Assembly (NCBI GenBank): GCA_035566435.1
Contig: DATMRF010000013.1
Span: 1-50,001 of the forward strand
Source of the DNA: DATMRF01 sp035566435
GTDB lineage: Bacteria > Verrucomicrobiota > Verrucomicrobiia > Limisphaerales > UBA8199
DNA: 50,001 bases
Direction of reading: 5' to 3'
This document shows, in pieces, positions 1 to 7,547 of this stretch. Numbering within the stretch: the stretch's first letter is position 1; every line of letters begins with the position of its first letter. Under the pieces are notes generated by a model, which did no database searches, was not told the origin of the DNA, and saw only the letters and a program-made list of their open reading frames with translations. A program made the translations under genes and the position numbers.

Positions 1-274
1 GTCCTGACTGCGCCGCCTTTTGGATTTCGCTCGGGCACTCGGTGTGGTCGGCAATCCAATGAACAGCATGCGACTGTGCGGGACACCTTTTCGGAGCCGC
101 CGGGGACGTGGCCGTCCCCGCCCCGCCGGTGGGCGTCCCAGCGTGGCTGTCACCCGCGCCGCCGAGGCGCTAACGGACACCGCGTTGGGCACAATCCGTT
201 CATTGGAAGCCACGGCTCACGGCGCGTCTGCTCCTGCGCCCGGTGCGGTGGCCCAATCAGAAGCTTCCCCGGTC

Positions 275-1993
275 TCACGTCGCGCCTTTCAACAGTTCTA
301 CGAGGTCGCCGCGTCCGTGCCGGGTAGCCCACGCCAGTGGCGTGGCCCACGATTCGTCGCCGGGCAGGTCAGCCCTCGCACCGCGCTTGAGCAGAAACTC
401 GACCATCTGTCGCGCCCGTTCCGCTTGTTTGGAATCCTCGACGGCGCAACACGAGCGAACGGCCGCGGCCAGGGGTGTCCCTTGGAATTCGACTTCACGG
501 GCGTCGATGTCGGCGCCGGCGTCCAAGAGGACTGCTGCCACCGACCGGTCTCCGAGCTCGGCACAAGCGTGCAGAAGCGTCTTGCCGAGCCAGTCCGTCC
601 GGTTCGGATCCAGTCCGCGCGCCAAGAGCTTGCGGACAAGTGCGGGCGACCTCGGCCAGGCAACGACGCTCGTCAATTCGAGTTGAGCCAGCGCGTTTGG
701 GTCCGAGTCGAGATAGAATTCAAGCAACTCCAGGTCGCGTGTCCCCATGACATTGCCGCAGAACTCCTCGTGACGGACCACCTCATGATCGTCGCGGATG
801 GCCTGCTTCATCTCCTGGGCGCTCATCGCGTACGGTGGCTTGTAGGCCCCGTGCCGCCGCAAGAGTTGTTGCAGCGGCTTCGCTCTGTCGGCGTGGTAAA
901 CCTCGCCGATCGTGAGACAACACTCGCATGAATCGACGCCGGCATTCGGATCGGCGCCGTGCTTCAATAACAATTCGGCGACTTCCAGATGATTTCCACA
1001 ACAGGCCTCGTAGAGCGCCCGCCCATGAGGAGCCGCGTCTTCCGGCAGGTTCGGATCAGCGCCGTGTTCAAGAAGCAGGTGGACGAGATGCAGAAAGTCC
1101 TCCCTCGCCGCATAAGAGAGCGGGCTGACGCGGGCCGAGTCGAGGCGCCTGGCGAGGCTCGCATTCTTTCGTAAAAGTTCGTCGACGCGCTCCTGATCTC
1201 CAACCGCTGCCGCCACGGAAATCGAGTAATTCGCTCCCTGGGCGAGCAGACTTCCAACGATCACCGACGTATTTCGGAGCGAAGGGTGCGACTTGCCGCG
1301 CGTGGCCCGATACCGATAATCCGTGGCGCCATTGACTGCCAGGAGCACCGGAGTTTGTCCGTCGGCGCGCTCGGCGTCGATCGGTGTTCCCAATTCAACG
1401 AAACGTCCGATCAAACCCAGTTGACGGGTGATGACGCTCCAATGAAGAGGATTGTTGCCCAGCGCGTCGCTGGCCCGCACCAGTTCCGGCTGCCGCCGCA
1501 AGACTGCGCCGATCTTTCGCAAATCCCTGGCGACGATCGCTTCTTTCAGCACATCAAAATCGGGTGTGTAATTGAACCTTTTGTGCATCGCCCGCTCGAG
1601 CAACGACGCGATTTGGCGATGCCCGCGCTCCGTGGCGCAATGCAGCAGCTTATCCCAGGAATTGTAGGTATAGACTGATTGGCCCGGGTCGGCGCCCTGA
1701 TCCAGCAGGTGCTTGACGATTTCCGCATTCCCCGCGTACACCGCCAGATGGATCGGAAACTGGTACCACCACTGCGCGTTGACCAGTCGCCGATCCTTCG
1801 CCAAAAGCGCCTTCACCTTCGGCACTTCGCCCAGTGCGCAAGCTTCGAAGAGCCCCCAGGCGTCATTACCGTTCAACTTCTCGACGCCATAGACATGGTT
1901 CTTCGTCTTCATCTCGTCCGGCTGCGTCATATGTGGCGCCGATGGCGCCCGCGGTCTTTGTTTTGAAGTTTGTGTTTTCATCGCAGCAGCCAC
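275..1993 (-). CDS. Ankyrin-repeat protein
   Basis: A 572-residue protein built almost wholly of ankyrin-type repeats, which mediate protein-protein contacts; no enzymatic domain is visible. Repeat cores such as HLLDQGADPG, LLLEHGADPNLPED, LLLKHGADPNAGV and VLLDAGADIDARE run from about residue 75 to the C-terminus, each a helix followed by the G-A-D hairpin. There is no signal peptide and the first ~35 residues are polar and basic, so a cytoplasmic location is likely. A second Met four codons downstream (1981) is an equally good start. The next gene upstream on this strand starts at 2502 and ends at 2017, only 23 bp away, so co-transcription is possible. The partner is unknown. Family assignment is firm, function is not. 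Confidence 0.9.
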   Translation of the reverse strand: MAAAMKTQTSKQRPRAPSAPHMTQPDEMKTKNHVYGVEKLNGNDAWGLFEACALGEVPKVKALLAKDRRLVNAQWWYQFPIHLAVYAGNAEIVKHLLDQGADPGQSVYTYNSWDKLLHCATERGHRQIASLLERAMHKRFNYTPDFDVLKEAIVARDLRKIGAVLRRQPELVRASDALGNNPLHWSVITRQLGLIGRFVELGTPIDAERADGQTPVLLAVNGATDYRYRATRGKSHPSLRNTSVIVGSLLAQGANYSISVAAAVGDQERVDELLRKNASLARRLDSARVSPLSYAAREDFLHLVHLLLEHGADPNLPEDAAPHGRALYEACCGNHLEVAELLLKHGADPNAGVDSCECCLTIGEVYHADRAKPLQQLLRRHGAYKPPYAMSAQEMKQAIRDDHEVVRHEEFCGNVMGTRDLELLEFYLDSDPNALAQLELTSVVAWPRSPALVRKLLARGLDPNRTDWLGKTLLHACAELGDRSVAAVLLDAGADIDAREVEFQGTPLAAAVRSCCAVEDSKQAERARQMVEFLLKRGARADLPGDESWATPLAWATRHGRGDLVELLKGAT

Positions 1994-2016
1994 GGCCGCT
2001 TTTTTGCGGAATCGCT

Positions 2017-2502
2017 CTAGGGCATCGGCTCAACTCGTGAAATTGCCTTTTCAAAATCTGCCACGAAAGCGCGTTTTCCTTTCTGGACGATTTTGTGACC
2101 CTCGGCAGCGAGCTTTCGTTTCAATCCGACAACGCCGCCAGGATATTTTGGATTCAATTCGCCACCGCTTTTGAGCGTGCGCCAATAAGGAGTTGTGTCC
2201 TTCTTGCCCTCAGCTTCTGCTTCCACTGCCGCGTGAGCAGCGACCCACGCGAAAATGCCCGTCGTAATGGGACAAGCGATGGTCGCGCCATGCCGACGAG
2301 CCAGGGCTTTGCGAAGACCATCAATCGTCGTGAGTTTGCCTTTGGGCACGCGACGCATCAGGCCATCCACTTCGAGCGGTGCGGGAATGACAAACGTCCC
2401 GGTGCCCCACCGTTTGCTTTTCGTCGCATCAATCGGACAGACTTTTGGAAAGCCTTTGTTGTCGGCCAGCTTTTCCTGCCAAGTTTTCTTTTTTGCGCTC
2501 AT
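2017..2502 (-). CDS. Alkyltransferase-like (MGMT-family) protein lacking the acceptor Cys
   Basis: A 161-residue protein resembling the DNA-binding domain of O6-methylguanine-DNA methyltransferase. The wing-helix core is recognisable: VPKGKLTTIDGLRKAL at about residues 52-67, then PYWRT at 105-109, followed by a GGELNPKYPGG-type loop and KRKLAAEGH. In true MGMT the equivalent motif is PCHRV with the methyl-accepting cysteine; here that position is Tyr106. Such alkyltransferase-like proteins are known to bind alkylated guanine and hand the lesion to other repair pathways instead of reversing it; that role is inferred here. The start at 2502 overlaps the stop of the upstream membrane-protein gene by 4 bp (ATGA), which suggests translational coupling. 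The N-terminal ~45 residues are an extension of unclear function. Confidence 0.75.
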   Translation of the reverse strand: MSAKKKTWQEKLADNKGFPKVCPIDATKSKRWGTGTFVIPAPLEVDGLMRRVPKGKLTTIDGLRKALARRHGATIACPITTGIFAWVAAHAAVEAEAEGKKDTTPYWRTLKSGGELNPKYPGGVVGLKRKLAAEGHKIVQKGKRAFVADFEKAISRVEPMP

Positions 2503-2897
2503 GGGAATGATTGAGCGGATTTTAATTCAGATTGGCGGAGCGCACAAGCGACGCCGATACTGATGATGGCCATACTGAAATAGGCAATGCCAATCTCTGC
2601 GAAATAACGCTCCGGCGGCATCCGCATTGGCCCAGCGAGGAACATAGGCAAGTCAAAAAGAATGTTACAGGCCACGAAGGCCAAGCCCAACAAAACGCCT
2701 TCACGAAGGAATGCAGTGCGAATCTTGCGGAAATAAAGCAGCGTGAATCCGACGGTGCAGAGCGTCAGCACCATGCCCATGATTATCTCGAACGTGTGTT
2801 CATTCGCTTTCTTGAGCCCAAATAAACAAATCGAAGCCCCGAATGTCACGATCCAAGATAGAAAACCGAATAATACGAGGCGTAGGAACTTTTTCAT
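2499..2897 (-). CDS. Small four-helix membrane protein, unknown function
   Basis: A 132-residue hydrophobic protein with four predicted transmembrane segments: around residues 5-27 (LVLFGFLSWIVTFGASICLF), 36-55, 66-90 and 100-122. No motif that identifies a family was recognised. It lies 21 bp downstream of the MerR-type regulator and overlaps the alkyltransferase-like gene by 4 bp, so the three probably form one leftward operon. The MerR protein has an effector-binding domain of the kind that senses small molecules, so a role in response to a toxic compound is possible; this is inference only. Confidence 0.7.
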   Translation of the reverse strand: MKKFLRLVLFGFLSWIVTFGASICLFGLKKANEHTFEIIMGMVLTLCTVGFTLLYFRKIRTAFLREGVLLGLAFVACNILFDLPMFLAGPMRMPPERYFAEIGIAYFSMAIISIGVACALRQSELKSAQSFP

Positions 2898-2918
2898 AAG
2901 CGGAAGCCTCCTCTCGCA

Positions 2919-3737
2919 TCAGGTTCCAATCGGCAAAAGTATTTCCGTCAAGTAATTGGTTGGGTTGCCTTTGAAAAAAACACCCGGCCCTTTGAAGTAA
3001 ACCTCCCGTGTGGGCAGGGCGATTTTCGTCTTTTTCGCGTGCGCGTATTCCAAGATTCTCGCGTAACTGCGCCCCAACTGGTCGTAGCGGCCTTGATGCG
3101 TGAGCGCTAAACAGCGAGCGCCCGGCAATTCGCGAACGGAAATCCCCTCGGCTTCGACTCGTTTCCGAATCGGGAAGCACGGTTCGAGATTTGCGTCCTC
3201 TTCACGGTATTCCCCATCGTAGTAGAGGCACAACGGCTTGCCGCAAATGTATCTGCCCATTGCCCTGCCCAATCGCGAAAAGACAGCACCGCACTCGCTG
3301 TATTTGCCTCTTAGGGGAATACCAGCGATCAGCATTGGTTCCACCGATTTTTCTTCGATGGCAAAGGCCGTGCCTTCCAAAAGGCGTTTTGCCTCTTTTT
3401 CGCTCGCAATAATCTGGCTCAAAGAACGGACAATGTCCCGGTCTTCGGAGATCCGTTGTTGCAGAAGGTGTTTCTGCCGTTCCAGATGATTCAAGATGTC
3501 CGAATCGTCAGCGCATTCTGCGAATACTGTGGCGATGTCTTCGATGGAGAATTCCATCTGCCGCAGTCGCATGACGACACGCGCCTTTTCGATTTTGCTG
3601 GGACCGTAGGAGCGATAACCGGTCGCTTCGTCCACCGAATCGGGAATGAGAATCCCTTTCTCGTGATAGAACCGCAGCGTTTTAACGGACAGCCCTGTCA
3701 CTTGGGAGAACTCGCCAATGCTGTATAAAGTTTTCAT
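2919..3737 (-). CDS. MerR-family transcriptional regulator with GyrI-like effector domain
   Basis: A 272-residue BmrR-like activator. Residues 1-75 are the MerR winged-helix DNA-binding domain (YSIGEFSQVTGLSVKTLRFY, then GYRSYGPSKIEKARVVMRLR). Residues ~80-125 form the dimerising coiled coil. Residues ~130-272 look like the GyrI/AraC-type small-molecule binding domain, with the Y-D-G segment and a C-terminal NYLTEILLPI strand. Family members twist a promoter with an over-long spacer to activate it when ligand binds. A matching promoter with a dyad lies immediately upstream of this gene at 3748-3777, so autoregulation is likely. Its operon seems to include the membrane protein and alkyltransferase-like gene downstream. 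The ligand cannot be told from sequence. Confidence 0.88.
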   Translation of the reverse strand: MKTLYSIGEFSQVTGLSVKTLRFYHEKGILIPDSVDEATGYRSYGPSKIEKARVVMRLRQMEFSIEDIATVFAECADDSDILNHLERQKHLLQQRISEDRDIVRSLSQIIASEKEAKRLLEGTAFAIEEKSVEPMLIAGIPLRGKYSECGAVFSRLGRAMGRYICGKPLCLYYDGEYREEDANLEPCFPIRKRVEAEGISVRELPGARCLALTHQGRYDQLGRSYARILEYAHAKKTKIALPTREVYFKGPGVFFKGNPTNYLTEILLPIGT

Positions 3738-3747
3738 ATTCCATTGC

Positions 3748-3777
3748 TTTTAAGATCTCCAGCAAGGGGAGAGTCAA
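3748..3777 (-). promoter_or_regulatory. MerR-type promoter/operator
   Basis: Read on the minus strand: a -35 hexamer TTGACT (3777-3772), an 18-bp spacer and a -10-like TTAAAA (3753-3748). Inside the spacer is the dyad CTCC-N7-GGAG (3771-3757). A long spacer carrying a CTCC/GGAG dyad is the hallmark of MerR-family promoters. It ends only ~10 bp before the merR start at 3737, so any transcript for that gene would have a very short leader. No mapping data support it. Confidence 0.5.
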
Positions 3778-4082
3778 GCGGCTTCACAACTTTTTTTGCG
3801 AAACCCCTCTCGTAGGCTGCGTTTGACAGAGTGCTTGCAAAATTGCCGAGGATTATTTGGAGGTGCCCGGATGGAGACGCCCTCATCTGTCCCGGCAAGA
3901 TAAGCCTTGGCGATTTGCAGATTCAGTTGTGGCTGCCGGACGGATTCATTGCGCGCGTTGAGCAGCGACTTGGCCTCTGCACGGTCTCTTGTGCCGAGGC
4001 TTTCCTGCTTACGGGTTTCCGTGTCTTCGACGTAGAACATGCCGCCAACCTTGCGGCGGTAAAGGATGAAACGCTGTTTCAT
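3774..4082 (-). pseudogene. Truncated tyrosine recombinase/integrase, N-terminal stump
   Basis: The first ~67 residues (MKQRFILYRRKVGGMFYVED at the start, then KQESLGTRDRAEAKSLLNAR and a QLNLQIAKAYLAGTD segment) match the N-terminal arm-binding region of tyrosine recombinases that are common in Verrucomicrobia. Intact relatives continue into a SAM-like core-binding domain and a catalytic domain with the R-H-R-Y residues. Here the homology stops near position 3880, and the last ~35 codons are unrelated sequence before a stop. The protein would have no catalytic domain, so this is a relic. The break lies right beside the MerR promoter, suggesting that a deletion joined the two. Confidence 0.7.
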
Positions 4083-4284
4083 GGCTCAGACTTTTTTCGT
4101 CCGAGGCTATGAGCCTGCACGCGGCTTTAGATGTATCACCTACACCAAACGGGCGGCCAATCCCGTCATTACCAGTAGTTGCGGAGTGGTTGGGGAGTAC
4201 TTGTGGAGTACTACGCGAGTTTTATTTTCACTGGCACTGCCTCCTCTGGGTTCTGCAACTTGTTGTCTTTTGGCAACTTAAAGT

Positions 4285-4315
4285 TGGAGGCGAGGGTCGG
4301 AATCGAAGGCCGACC
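4285..4315 (-). other. Degenerate tRNA 3'-end-like sequence (possible att relic)
   Basis: On the minus strand this reads as a T-arm followed by an acceptor strand: stem GGTCGG (4315-4310 region pairing with CCGACC), a loop containing TTCGATT, then CTCGCCT and CCA ending at 4285. The loop is two bases too long and no matching 5' half (acceptor, D-arm or anticodon arm) can be folded from the adjacent sequence, so it is not a functional tRNA. tRNA 3' ends are the usual target of tyrosine integrases, and an integrase stump lies ~200 bp away. Confidence 0.35.
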
Positions 4316-4528
4316 ACCTTCAGCCCTGCGGCTTCGGGCTCAATTTCGGCTCTATTATACCGGCTCTCCCGCAATTTGGCAAGACCGCCCTGTCAGTCGC
4401 CGTTCAACGCACTTTCAACGCTCGCTCACTGAAGGATCCACTGGAGGTTAGAGGACAACAACAGCGGCTTTCCCGTTGGCACAGTCGTGACGCCACCGCG
4501 CGCGATACGGGCGCGTGTTTGTTCACGC

Positions 4529-4850
4529 TCAATCCTCCGAGGGTGGCGCCGCCTTGATCCACGCCTCCTCCAGTTGAAATGGCCCATCCTGCTTTTCCGA
4601 AATCAGGAGGCCCACCGAGGTGACCTTCCCTGAAGTGAGCCGCGACACGTCGGTCAGTATGCGGCCGCGAAAGGTCGGCACGAAGTCCTTGAACGCCAGT
4701 CGATGTTCCTCCCATTCGCCGCGCTTCGCCACGAAGGCGCGCTGATAAAGCGGCGTTTTCAATCCCGTTTCTGTGCGCACGGTGAATTTGTAAAGCCTGC
4801 CGTCGCCGCGTACGCGCAAGACGAAGGCCTCGAGTCCGGCCGGATTCTGT
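4529..4850 (-). pseudogene. CIA30-domain protein, C-terminal fragment
   Basis: The C-terminal half of a CIA30 (NADH:ubiquinone oxidoreductase intermediate-associated protein 30) jelly-roll domain: AFVLRVRGDGRLYKFTVRTE, then DFVPTFRGRILTD, then SVGLLISEKQDGPFQLEEAW, ending naturally at a stop. Intact proteins have ~80 further residues upstream. Here homology begins abruptly at ~4847, precisely where the NmrA-like fragment in another frame ends. No plausible native start is present. It is most likely a decayed fragment, though a short product could be translated from a Met at 4879. Confidence 0.65.
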
Positions 4851-5110
4851 GCCAGTACGGCAGCCCATCCGCTTGCCAAGCCGGGAAGGCAAGGCCCGTC
4901 AACGCTTCCCGCATGGATTCAGCCGGCACATCCACAAAAGTGATGGTGCGACCGAGCACGGTCGATAACTGTTGGGCCATTTGGCTAAGAGTAACGGCCT
5001 CGGGACCGGTCAGAGAATAGGTTTTGTTATCGTGCTTTGAGGTCGTTAGAGCCGAAACAGCGGCATCCGCCAGGTCGCGAACATCCAGGGCACTGATCCG
5101 GGCTTCATTC
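4849..5110 (-). pseudogene. NmrA-like NAD(P)-binding oxidoreductase, internal fragment
   Basis: The segment reads ISALDVRDLADAAVSAL, then KTYSLTGPEAVTLSQMAQQL, then VLGRTITFVDVPAESMREAL and AFPAWQADGLPYW. This is the C-terminal substrate-binding part of NmrA-like/SDR (QOR2-type) NAD(P)H-binding proteins. The Rossmann-fold N-terminal half with its GxxGxxG motif is absent; upstream codons up to 5397 show no homology and overlap the 3' end of the DUF1080 gene. The fragment is therefore a relic, fused out of frame to the CIA30 fragment at ~4849. Confidence 0.65.
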
Positions 5111-5221
5111 CCTTGACTTCGTTTCTCATCTCCCTCAGTCGGTCCGATCCCCCGGACGACTCGGCGCAGGCTACACACGCTTGAACCTGGACCGGCTGAA
5201 GGTGCCGTATCGAGATGGTTC

Positions 5222-6079
5222 TCAGCCCGGCAGGACTTTGACGCGAATGTTCCTGAAGCAGGCTTTACTGAGTTGGCCGGGCATCGGAGGATGTCCCTGA
5301 AGAGCGAAGGTGCCTGCGGGCAGCCAGGTAGCGCCGCTGGAAAGACGGTGTACAGAATCGGCATCGGAAATCTGGTAGGTGAACATGGGTTGACCATTGA
5401 GTTTAACCGTCACCAGGCCATCCCGGCAGATAATCTCCTGGGTGTACCAGACCTCGTCTTTCACCGGAGCGTTGGCCAGATACACTACGGTTTGTTTGTT
5501 GTCGGCGGATGGCGTTTCCGGGCCCCAGGTCAGATTGACCAGGCCGTAAAGACTGCCGGTGCGGCGCCAATCGACATGGCTGTTGTCCACCTGGCATTCG
5601 AGTCCCTTTTTGGGAAAGCCGGCATCCTGGAATTCTGTATGAAAGTAAATGCCCGAATTGGCGCAGCGATAGGTCATCACGTCCACGCGCAAGTCGAAGT
5701 TCTTAAAGGTATGTCCGTTGACGTCTCCATCATAGAACAGGTGGGCTGGCCGATGATTATCGGCCGGACAGTTCATGACAATCATACCGTCCTCCACGTG
5801 GAAGAGGGTGGCGTTATCGCCGACTTTCCAGCCGTTCAGGGTCTTGCCGTCAAAGAGACTCACAAAGCCTTCCTCCGGCGACGGGGTTTGGGCGACCAGT
5901 AGGTTGGTCGCCAGGAGCGCCAAACCGGCGGTAAGCCTGCATCCGAGTCGGCGCAGGAGTCTGTCACCGAAATGGTGTGGGGTAGGCTCTTTGGACACCA
6001 GACAGGTAGCAGGGTGAGGGGCAATAAAATCGGCGGTAGGATCCAGCATGCTGTTTTTCATAATTGTTGATCGTATCAT
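5222..6079 (-). CDS. DUF1080 (3-keto-disaccharide hydrolase-like) exported protein
   Basis: A 285-residue protein with one DUF1080 domain, a concanavalin/LamG-like jelly roll common in Planctomycetes and Verrucomicrobia. The domain opens with the signature GFVSLFDGKTLNGWKVGD at about residues 70-87, continues with the SGIYFHTEFQ segment and ends with ACFRNIRVKVLPG. The N-terminus is long; a twin-arginine-containing hydrophobic stretch (RRLGCRLTAGLALLATNLLV, about residues 43-62) looks like the real signal peptide, so translation may begin later than 6079. Family members bind or cleave oxidised disaccharides at the cell surface; substrate here is unknown. No neighbouring gene is clearly in its operon. 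Confidence 0.85.
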   Translation of the reverse strand: MIRSTIMKNSMLDPTADFIAPHPATCLVSKEPTPHHFGDRLLRRLGCRLTAGLALLATNLLVAQTPSPEEGFVSLFDGKTLNGWKVGDNATLFHVEDGMIVMNCPADNHRPAHLFYDGDVNGHTFKNFDLRVDVMTYRCANSGIYFHTEFQDAGFPKKGLECQVDNSHVDWRRTGSLYGLVNLTWGPETPSADNKQTVVYLANAPVKDEVWYTQEIICRDGLVTVKLNGQPMFTYQISDADSVHRLSSGATWLPAGTFALQGHPPMPGQLSKACFRNIRVKVLPG

Positions 6080-6350
6080 CGCCCCCGCCTCTTTTTCAAT
6101 GACAAGCCTCGCTTTATCTAGACGCTGAGGAGCAGCCGTTTGCGCAACTTGTTCGACAGTTCCGGAGCAGACCTGCCTTCCATGATGGCGGCCGATTCAA
6201 CTCGCCAATAAAACAGGCACAGGGGAGGCAAAAATTGCCGGTTGAGCGATCCCAACTGAGAAATAGCGCCCTTGCTCCATCGCAAGCTAGCGATCATCTG
6301 CCGTCAAAAAAGGACTGGGCCTGAATACCAGCTCGGGGCAGCGCAAGCAA
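6080..6350. other. Intergenic, no gene seen
   Basis: Lies between the start of the DUF1080 gene and the RecD2 relic. A minus-strand reading frame of about 60 codons exists but has no recognisable homology and no good start context. Nothing else could be supported. Confidence 0.4.
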
Positions 6351-6482
6351 GGAGAGGTCGTTTACGATTTTGGCCAGCTCGTCGAGGTATCGCTGGCCTG
6401 CGCGATCACCATCCACAAGTCCCAGGGGTCTGAATTTCCGGCTGTCGTGATGCCGCTCGCCACGCAACATTATGGCGGCTGA
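6318..6482 (+). pseudogene. RecD2-type helicase, C-terminal relic
   Basis: One frame encodes GEVVYDFGQLVEVSLACAI followed by TIHKSQGSEFPAVVMPLATQ and then HYGG and a stop. This is the conserved C-terminal motif region of SF1B RecD2 helicases (the T-I-H-K-S-Q-G-S-E motif and the PLATQH strand). The Walker A domain and everything upstream are missing. The reading ends just after the ATQHY motif, where intact proteins continue with the L-L-Y-T-A-x-T-R motif. It is a non-functional fragment upstream of the GlcG-like gene. Confidence 0.7.
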
Positions 6483-6596
6483 CGGATGTGAATCGAGGTT
6501 GCCGCGGAAAACAAAACCCGCCGCCGACCTCGATTGGGGGGCGAGGCAATCCCTGAATTTTGTTTCCTGATTTTGCTCAAAGCGTATTCTGGCCAC

Positions 6597-7088
6597 ATGA
6601 AATATGCTTTTCTGATTGTCCTGCTCTCGCTCTCGGCCTTTGCGCAATCAAGCTCCCCTTCCGTCGAGCTGAAGCCCGGCCAGATCTTTAACGAGGTGGC
6701 AGATTCTGCTCTGACGGCGATGGCTAAACGGGCGGAGGAACTTAAAATCCATGGAGCTGCGGTCGTGGCATATATTGAAGGCGACACGACAAAATCCTGG
6801 TCCTCAAAGATGGTGGTGGTCGGAACGATGAAAGAAGCCCCGACCGAGAAGAATCATGGTGCCAATCTGCTCGCCATCGCCTATTCCAAAGCAGCGGAAA
6901 TGGCGGAAACTTTGAAGGACAGTGGCAACGCTGGCCGACCTCCCATGACCGGCGAAACGGGTTGGCAGGGTGGTTTGATCAAGAAGGGCAAAAGCGGATA
7001 CCTGATTGCAGCTTTCAGTGGGGGGCCTTCCGAATCCGACCTCAAGGTGTCAGAGGCTGGTTTGGAGGTGCTGGCGGGAAGATTGTAG
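6597..7088 (+). CDS. Exported GlcG/HbpS-like (DUF336) protein
   Basis: A 163-residue protein starting at 6597, with an evident signal peptide (MKYAFLIVLLSLSAFAQ). The mature part resembles the GlcG/HbpS/PduO-C fold: ALTAMAKRAEELKIHGAAVV strand-helix unit, an NLLAIAYSKAAEMAET helix in the middle, and SGYLIAAFSGGPSESDLKVS, matching the G-x-x-x-S-G-x-x-x-E-x-D loop near the C-terminus. HbpS-type proteins bind haem or cobalamin outside the cell; whether this one does cannot be seen. An in-frame upstream Met (6534) would destroy the signal peptide and overlaps the relic, so 6597 was chosen. Family call is moderate. Confidence 0.6.
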   Translation: MKYAFLIVLLSLSAFAQSSSPSVELKPGQIFNEVADSALTAMAKRAEELKIHGAAVVAYIEGDTTKSWSSKMVVVGTMKEAPTEKNHGANLLAIAYSKAAEMAETLKDSGNAGRPPMTGETGWQGGLIKKGKSGYLIAAFSGGPSESDLKVSEAGLEVLAGRL

Positions 7089-7547
7089 GCACGAAGTGTA
7101 AACCGAGATCGAGTGAAACCGGGTGCTGTGCCTGGGCATAGTTCGGGCCACCCACAATCTGCCTGCCAGAACCAGAAACGAAGTCGGCTTCATGTTGAAT
7201 TCGGGATTTTTCGCCGCAAGTTACGTCCGAGTTGCCTTGGCTTCCGACGAACCACAGGCTGCTGTGACGAGGGCGCTGGGAATAGAGTCGCGATCAGCCT
7301 AAGCGGGAAACGGCGGTCGAGCAACCGCCCTGAAACCTTTACTGGCGAGAGACAATCCCTGGATTCAAAACGGCACATTCGAGCAGATCAGGTGAAGCTC
7401 GGAGAATGTCGCCGCCCAAAGGTGTTGATTTACTGATGCGCAAGGCTCCCGTTCAAACTCACGAAAATGGTCGATTCGAGTTGGCCAGCGAAAGCGGGAG
7501 GGTTTTTTGTGGGTGCCGGCAGGTCTCCTGTTTGCCATAATTGCATC
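7089..7547. other. Intergenic region
   Basis: About 460 bp without a supportable gene. It holds a short perfect stem-loop GGCGGT-N6-ACCGCC at 7312-7329, not followed by a T tract. The promoter and leader of the secreted hydrolase downstream presumably lie at its right end. No homology was recognised. Confidence 0.4.

Noticed and set aside
20..931. 303-codon plus-strand frame at the left edge
   Set aside because: Mostly antisense to the ankyrin-repeat gene; its first 250 bp show no homology.
4285..4400. Functional tRNA gene on the minus strand
   Set aside because: Only a T-arm/acceptor-like piece is found, the T loop has two extra bases, and no anticodon or 5' acceptor strand pairs with it.
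7312..7329. Stem-loop as terminator of the GlcG-like gene
   Set aside because: It is over 220 bp from the stop codon, has only a 6-bp stem, and no T tract follows.
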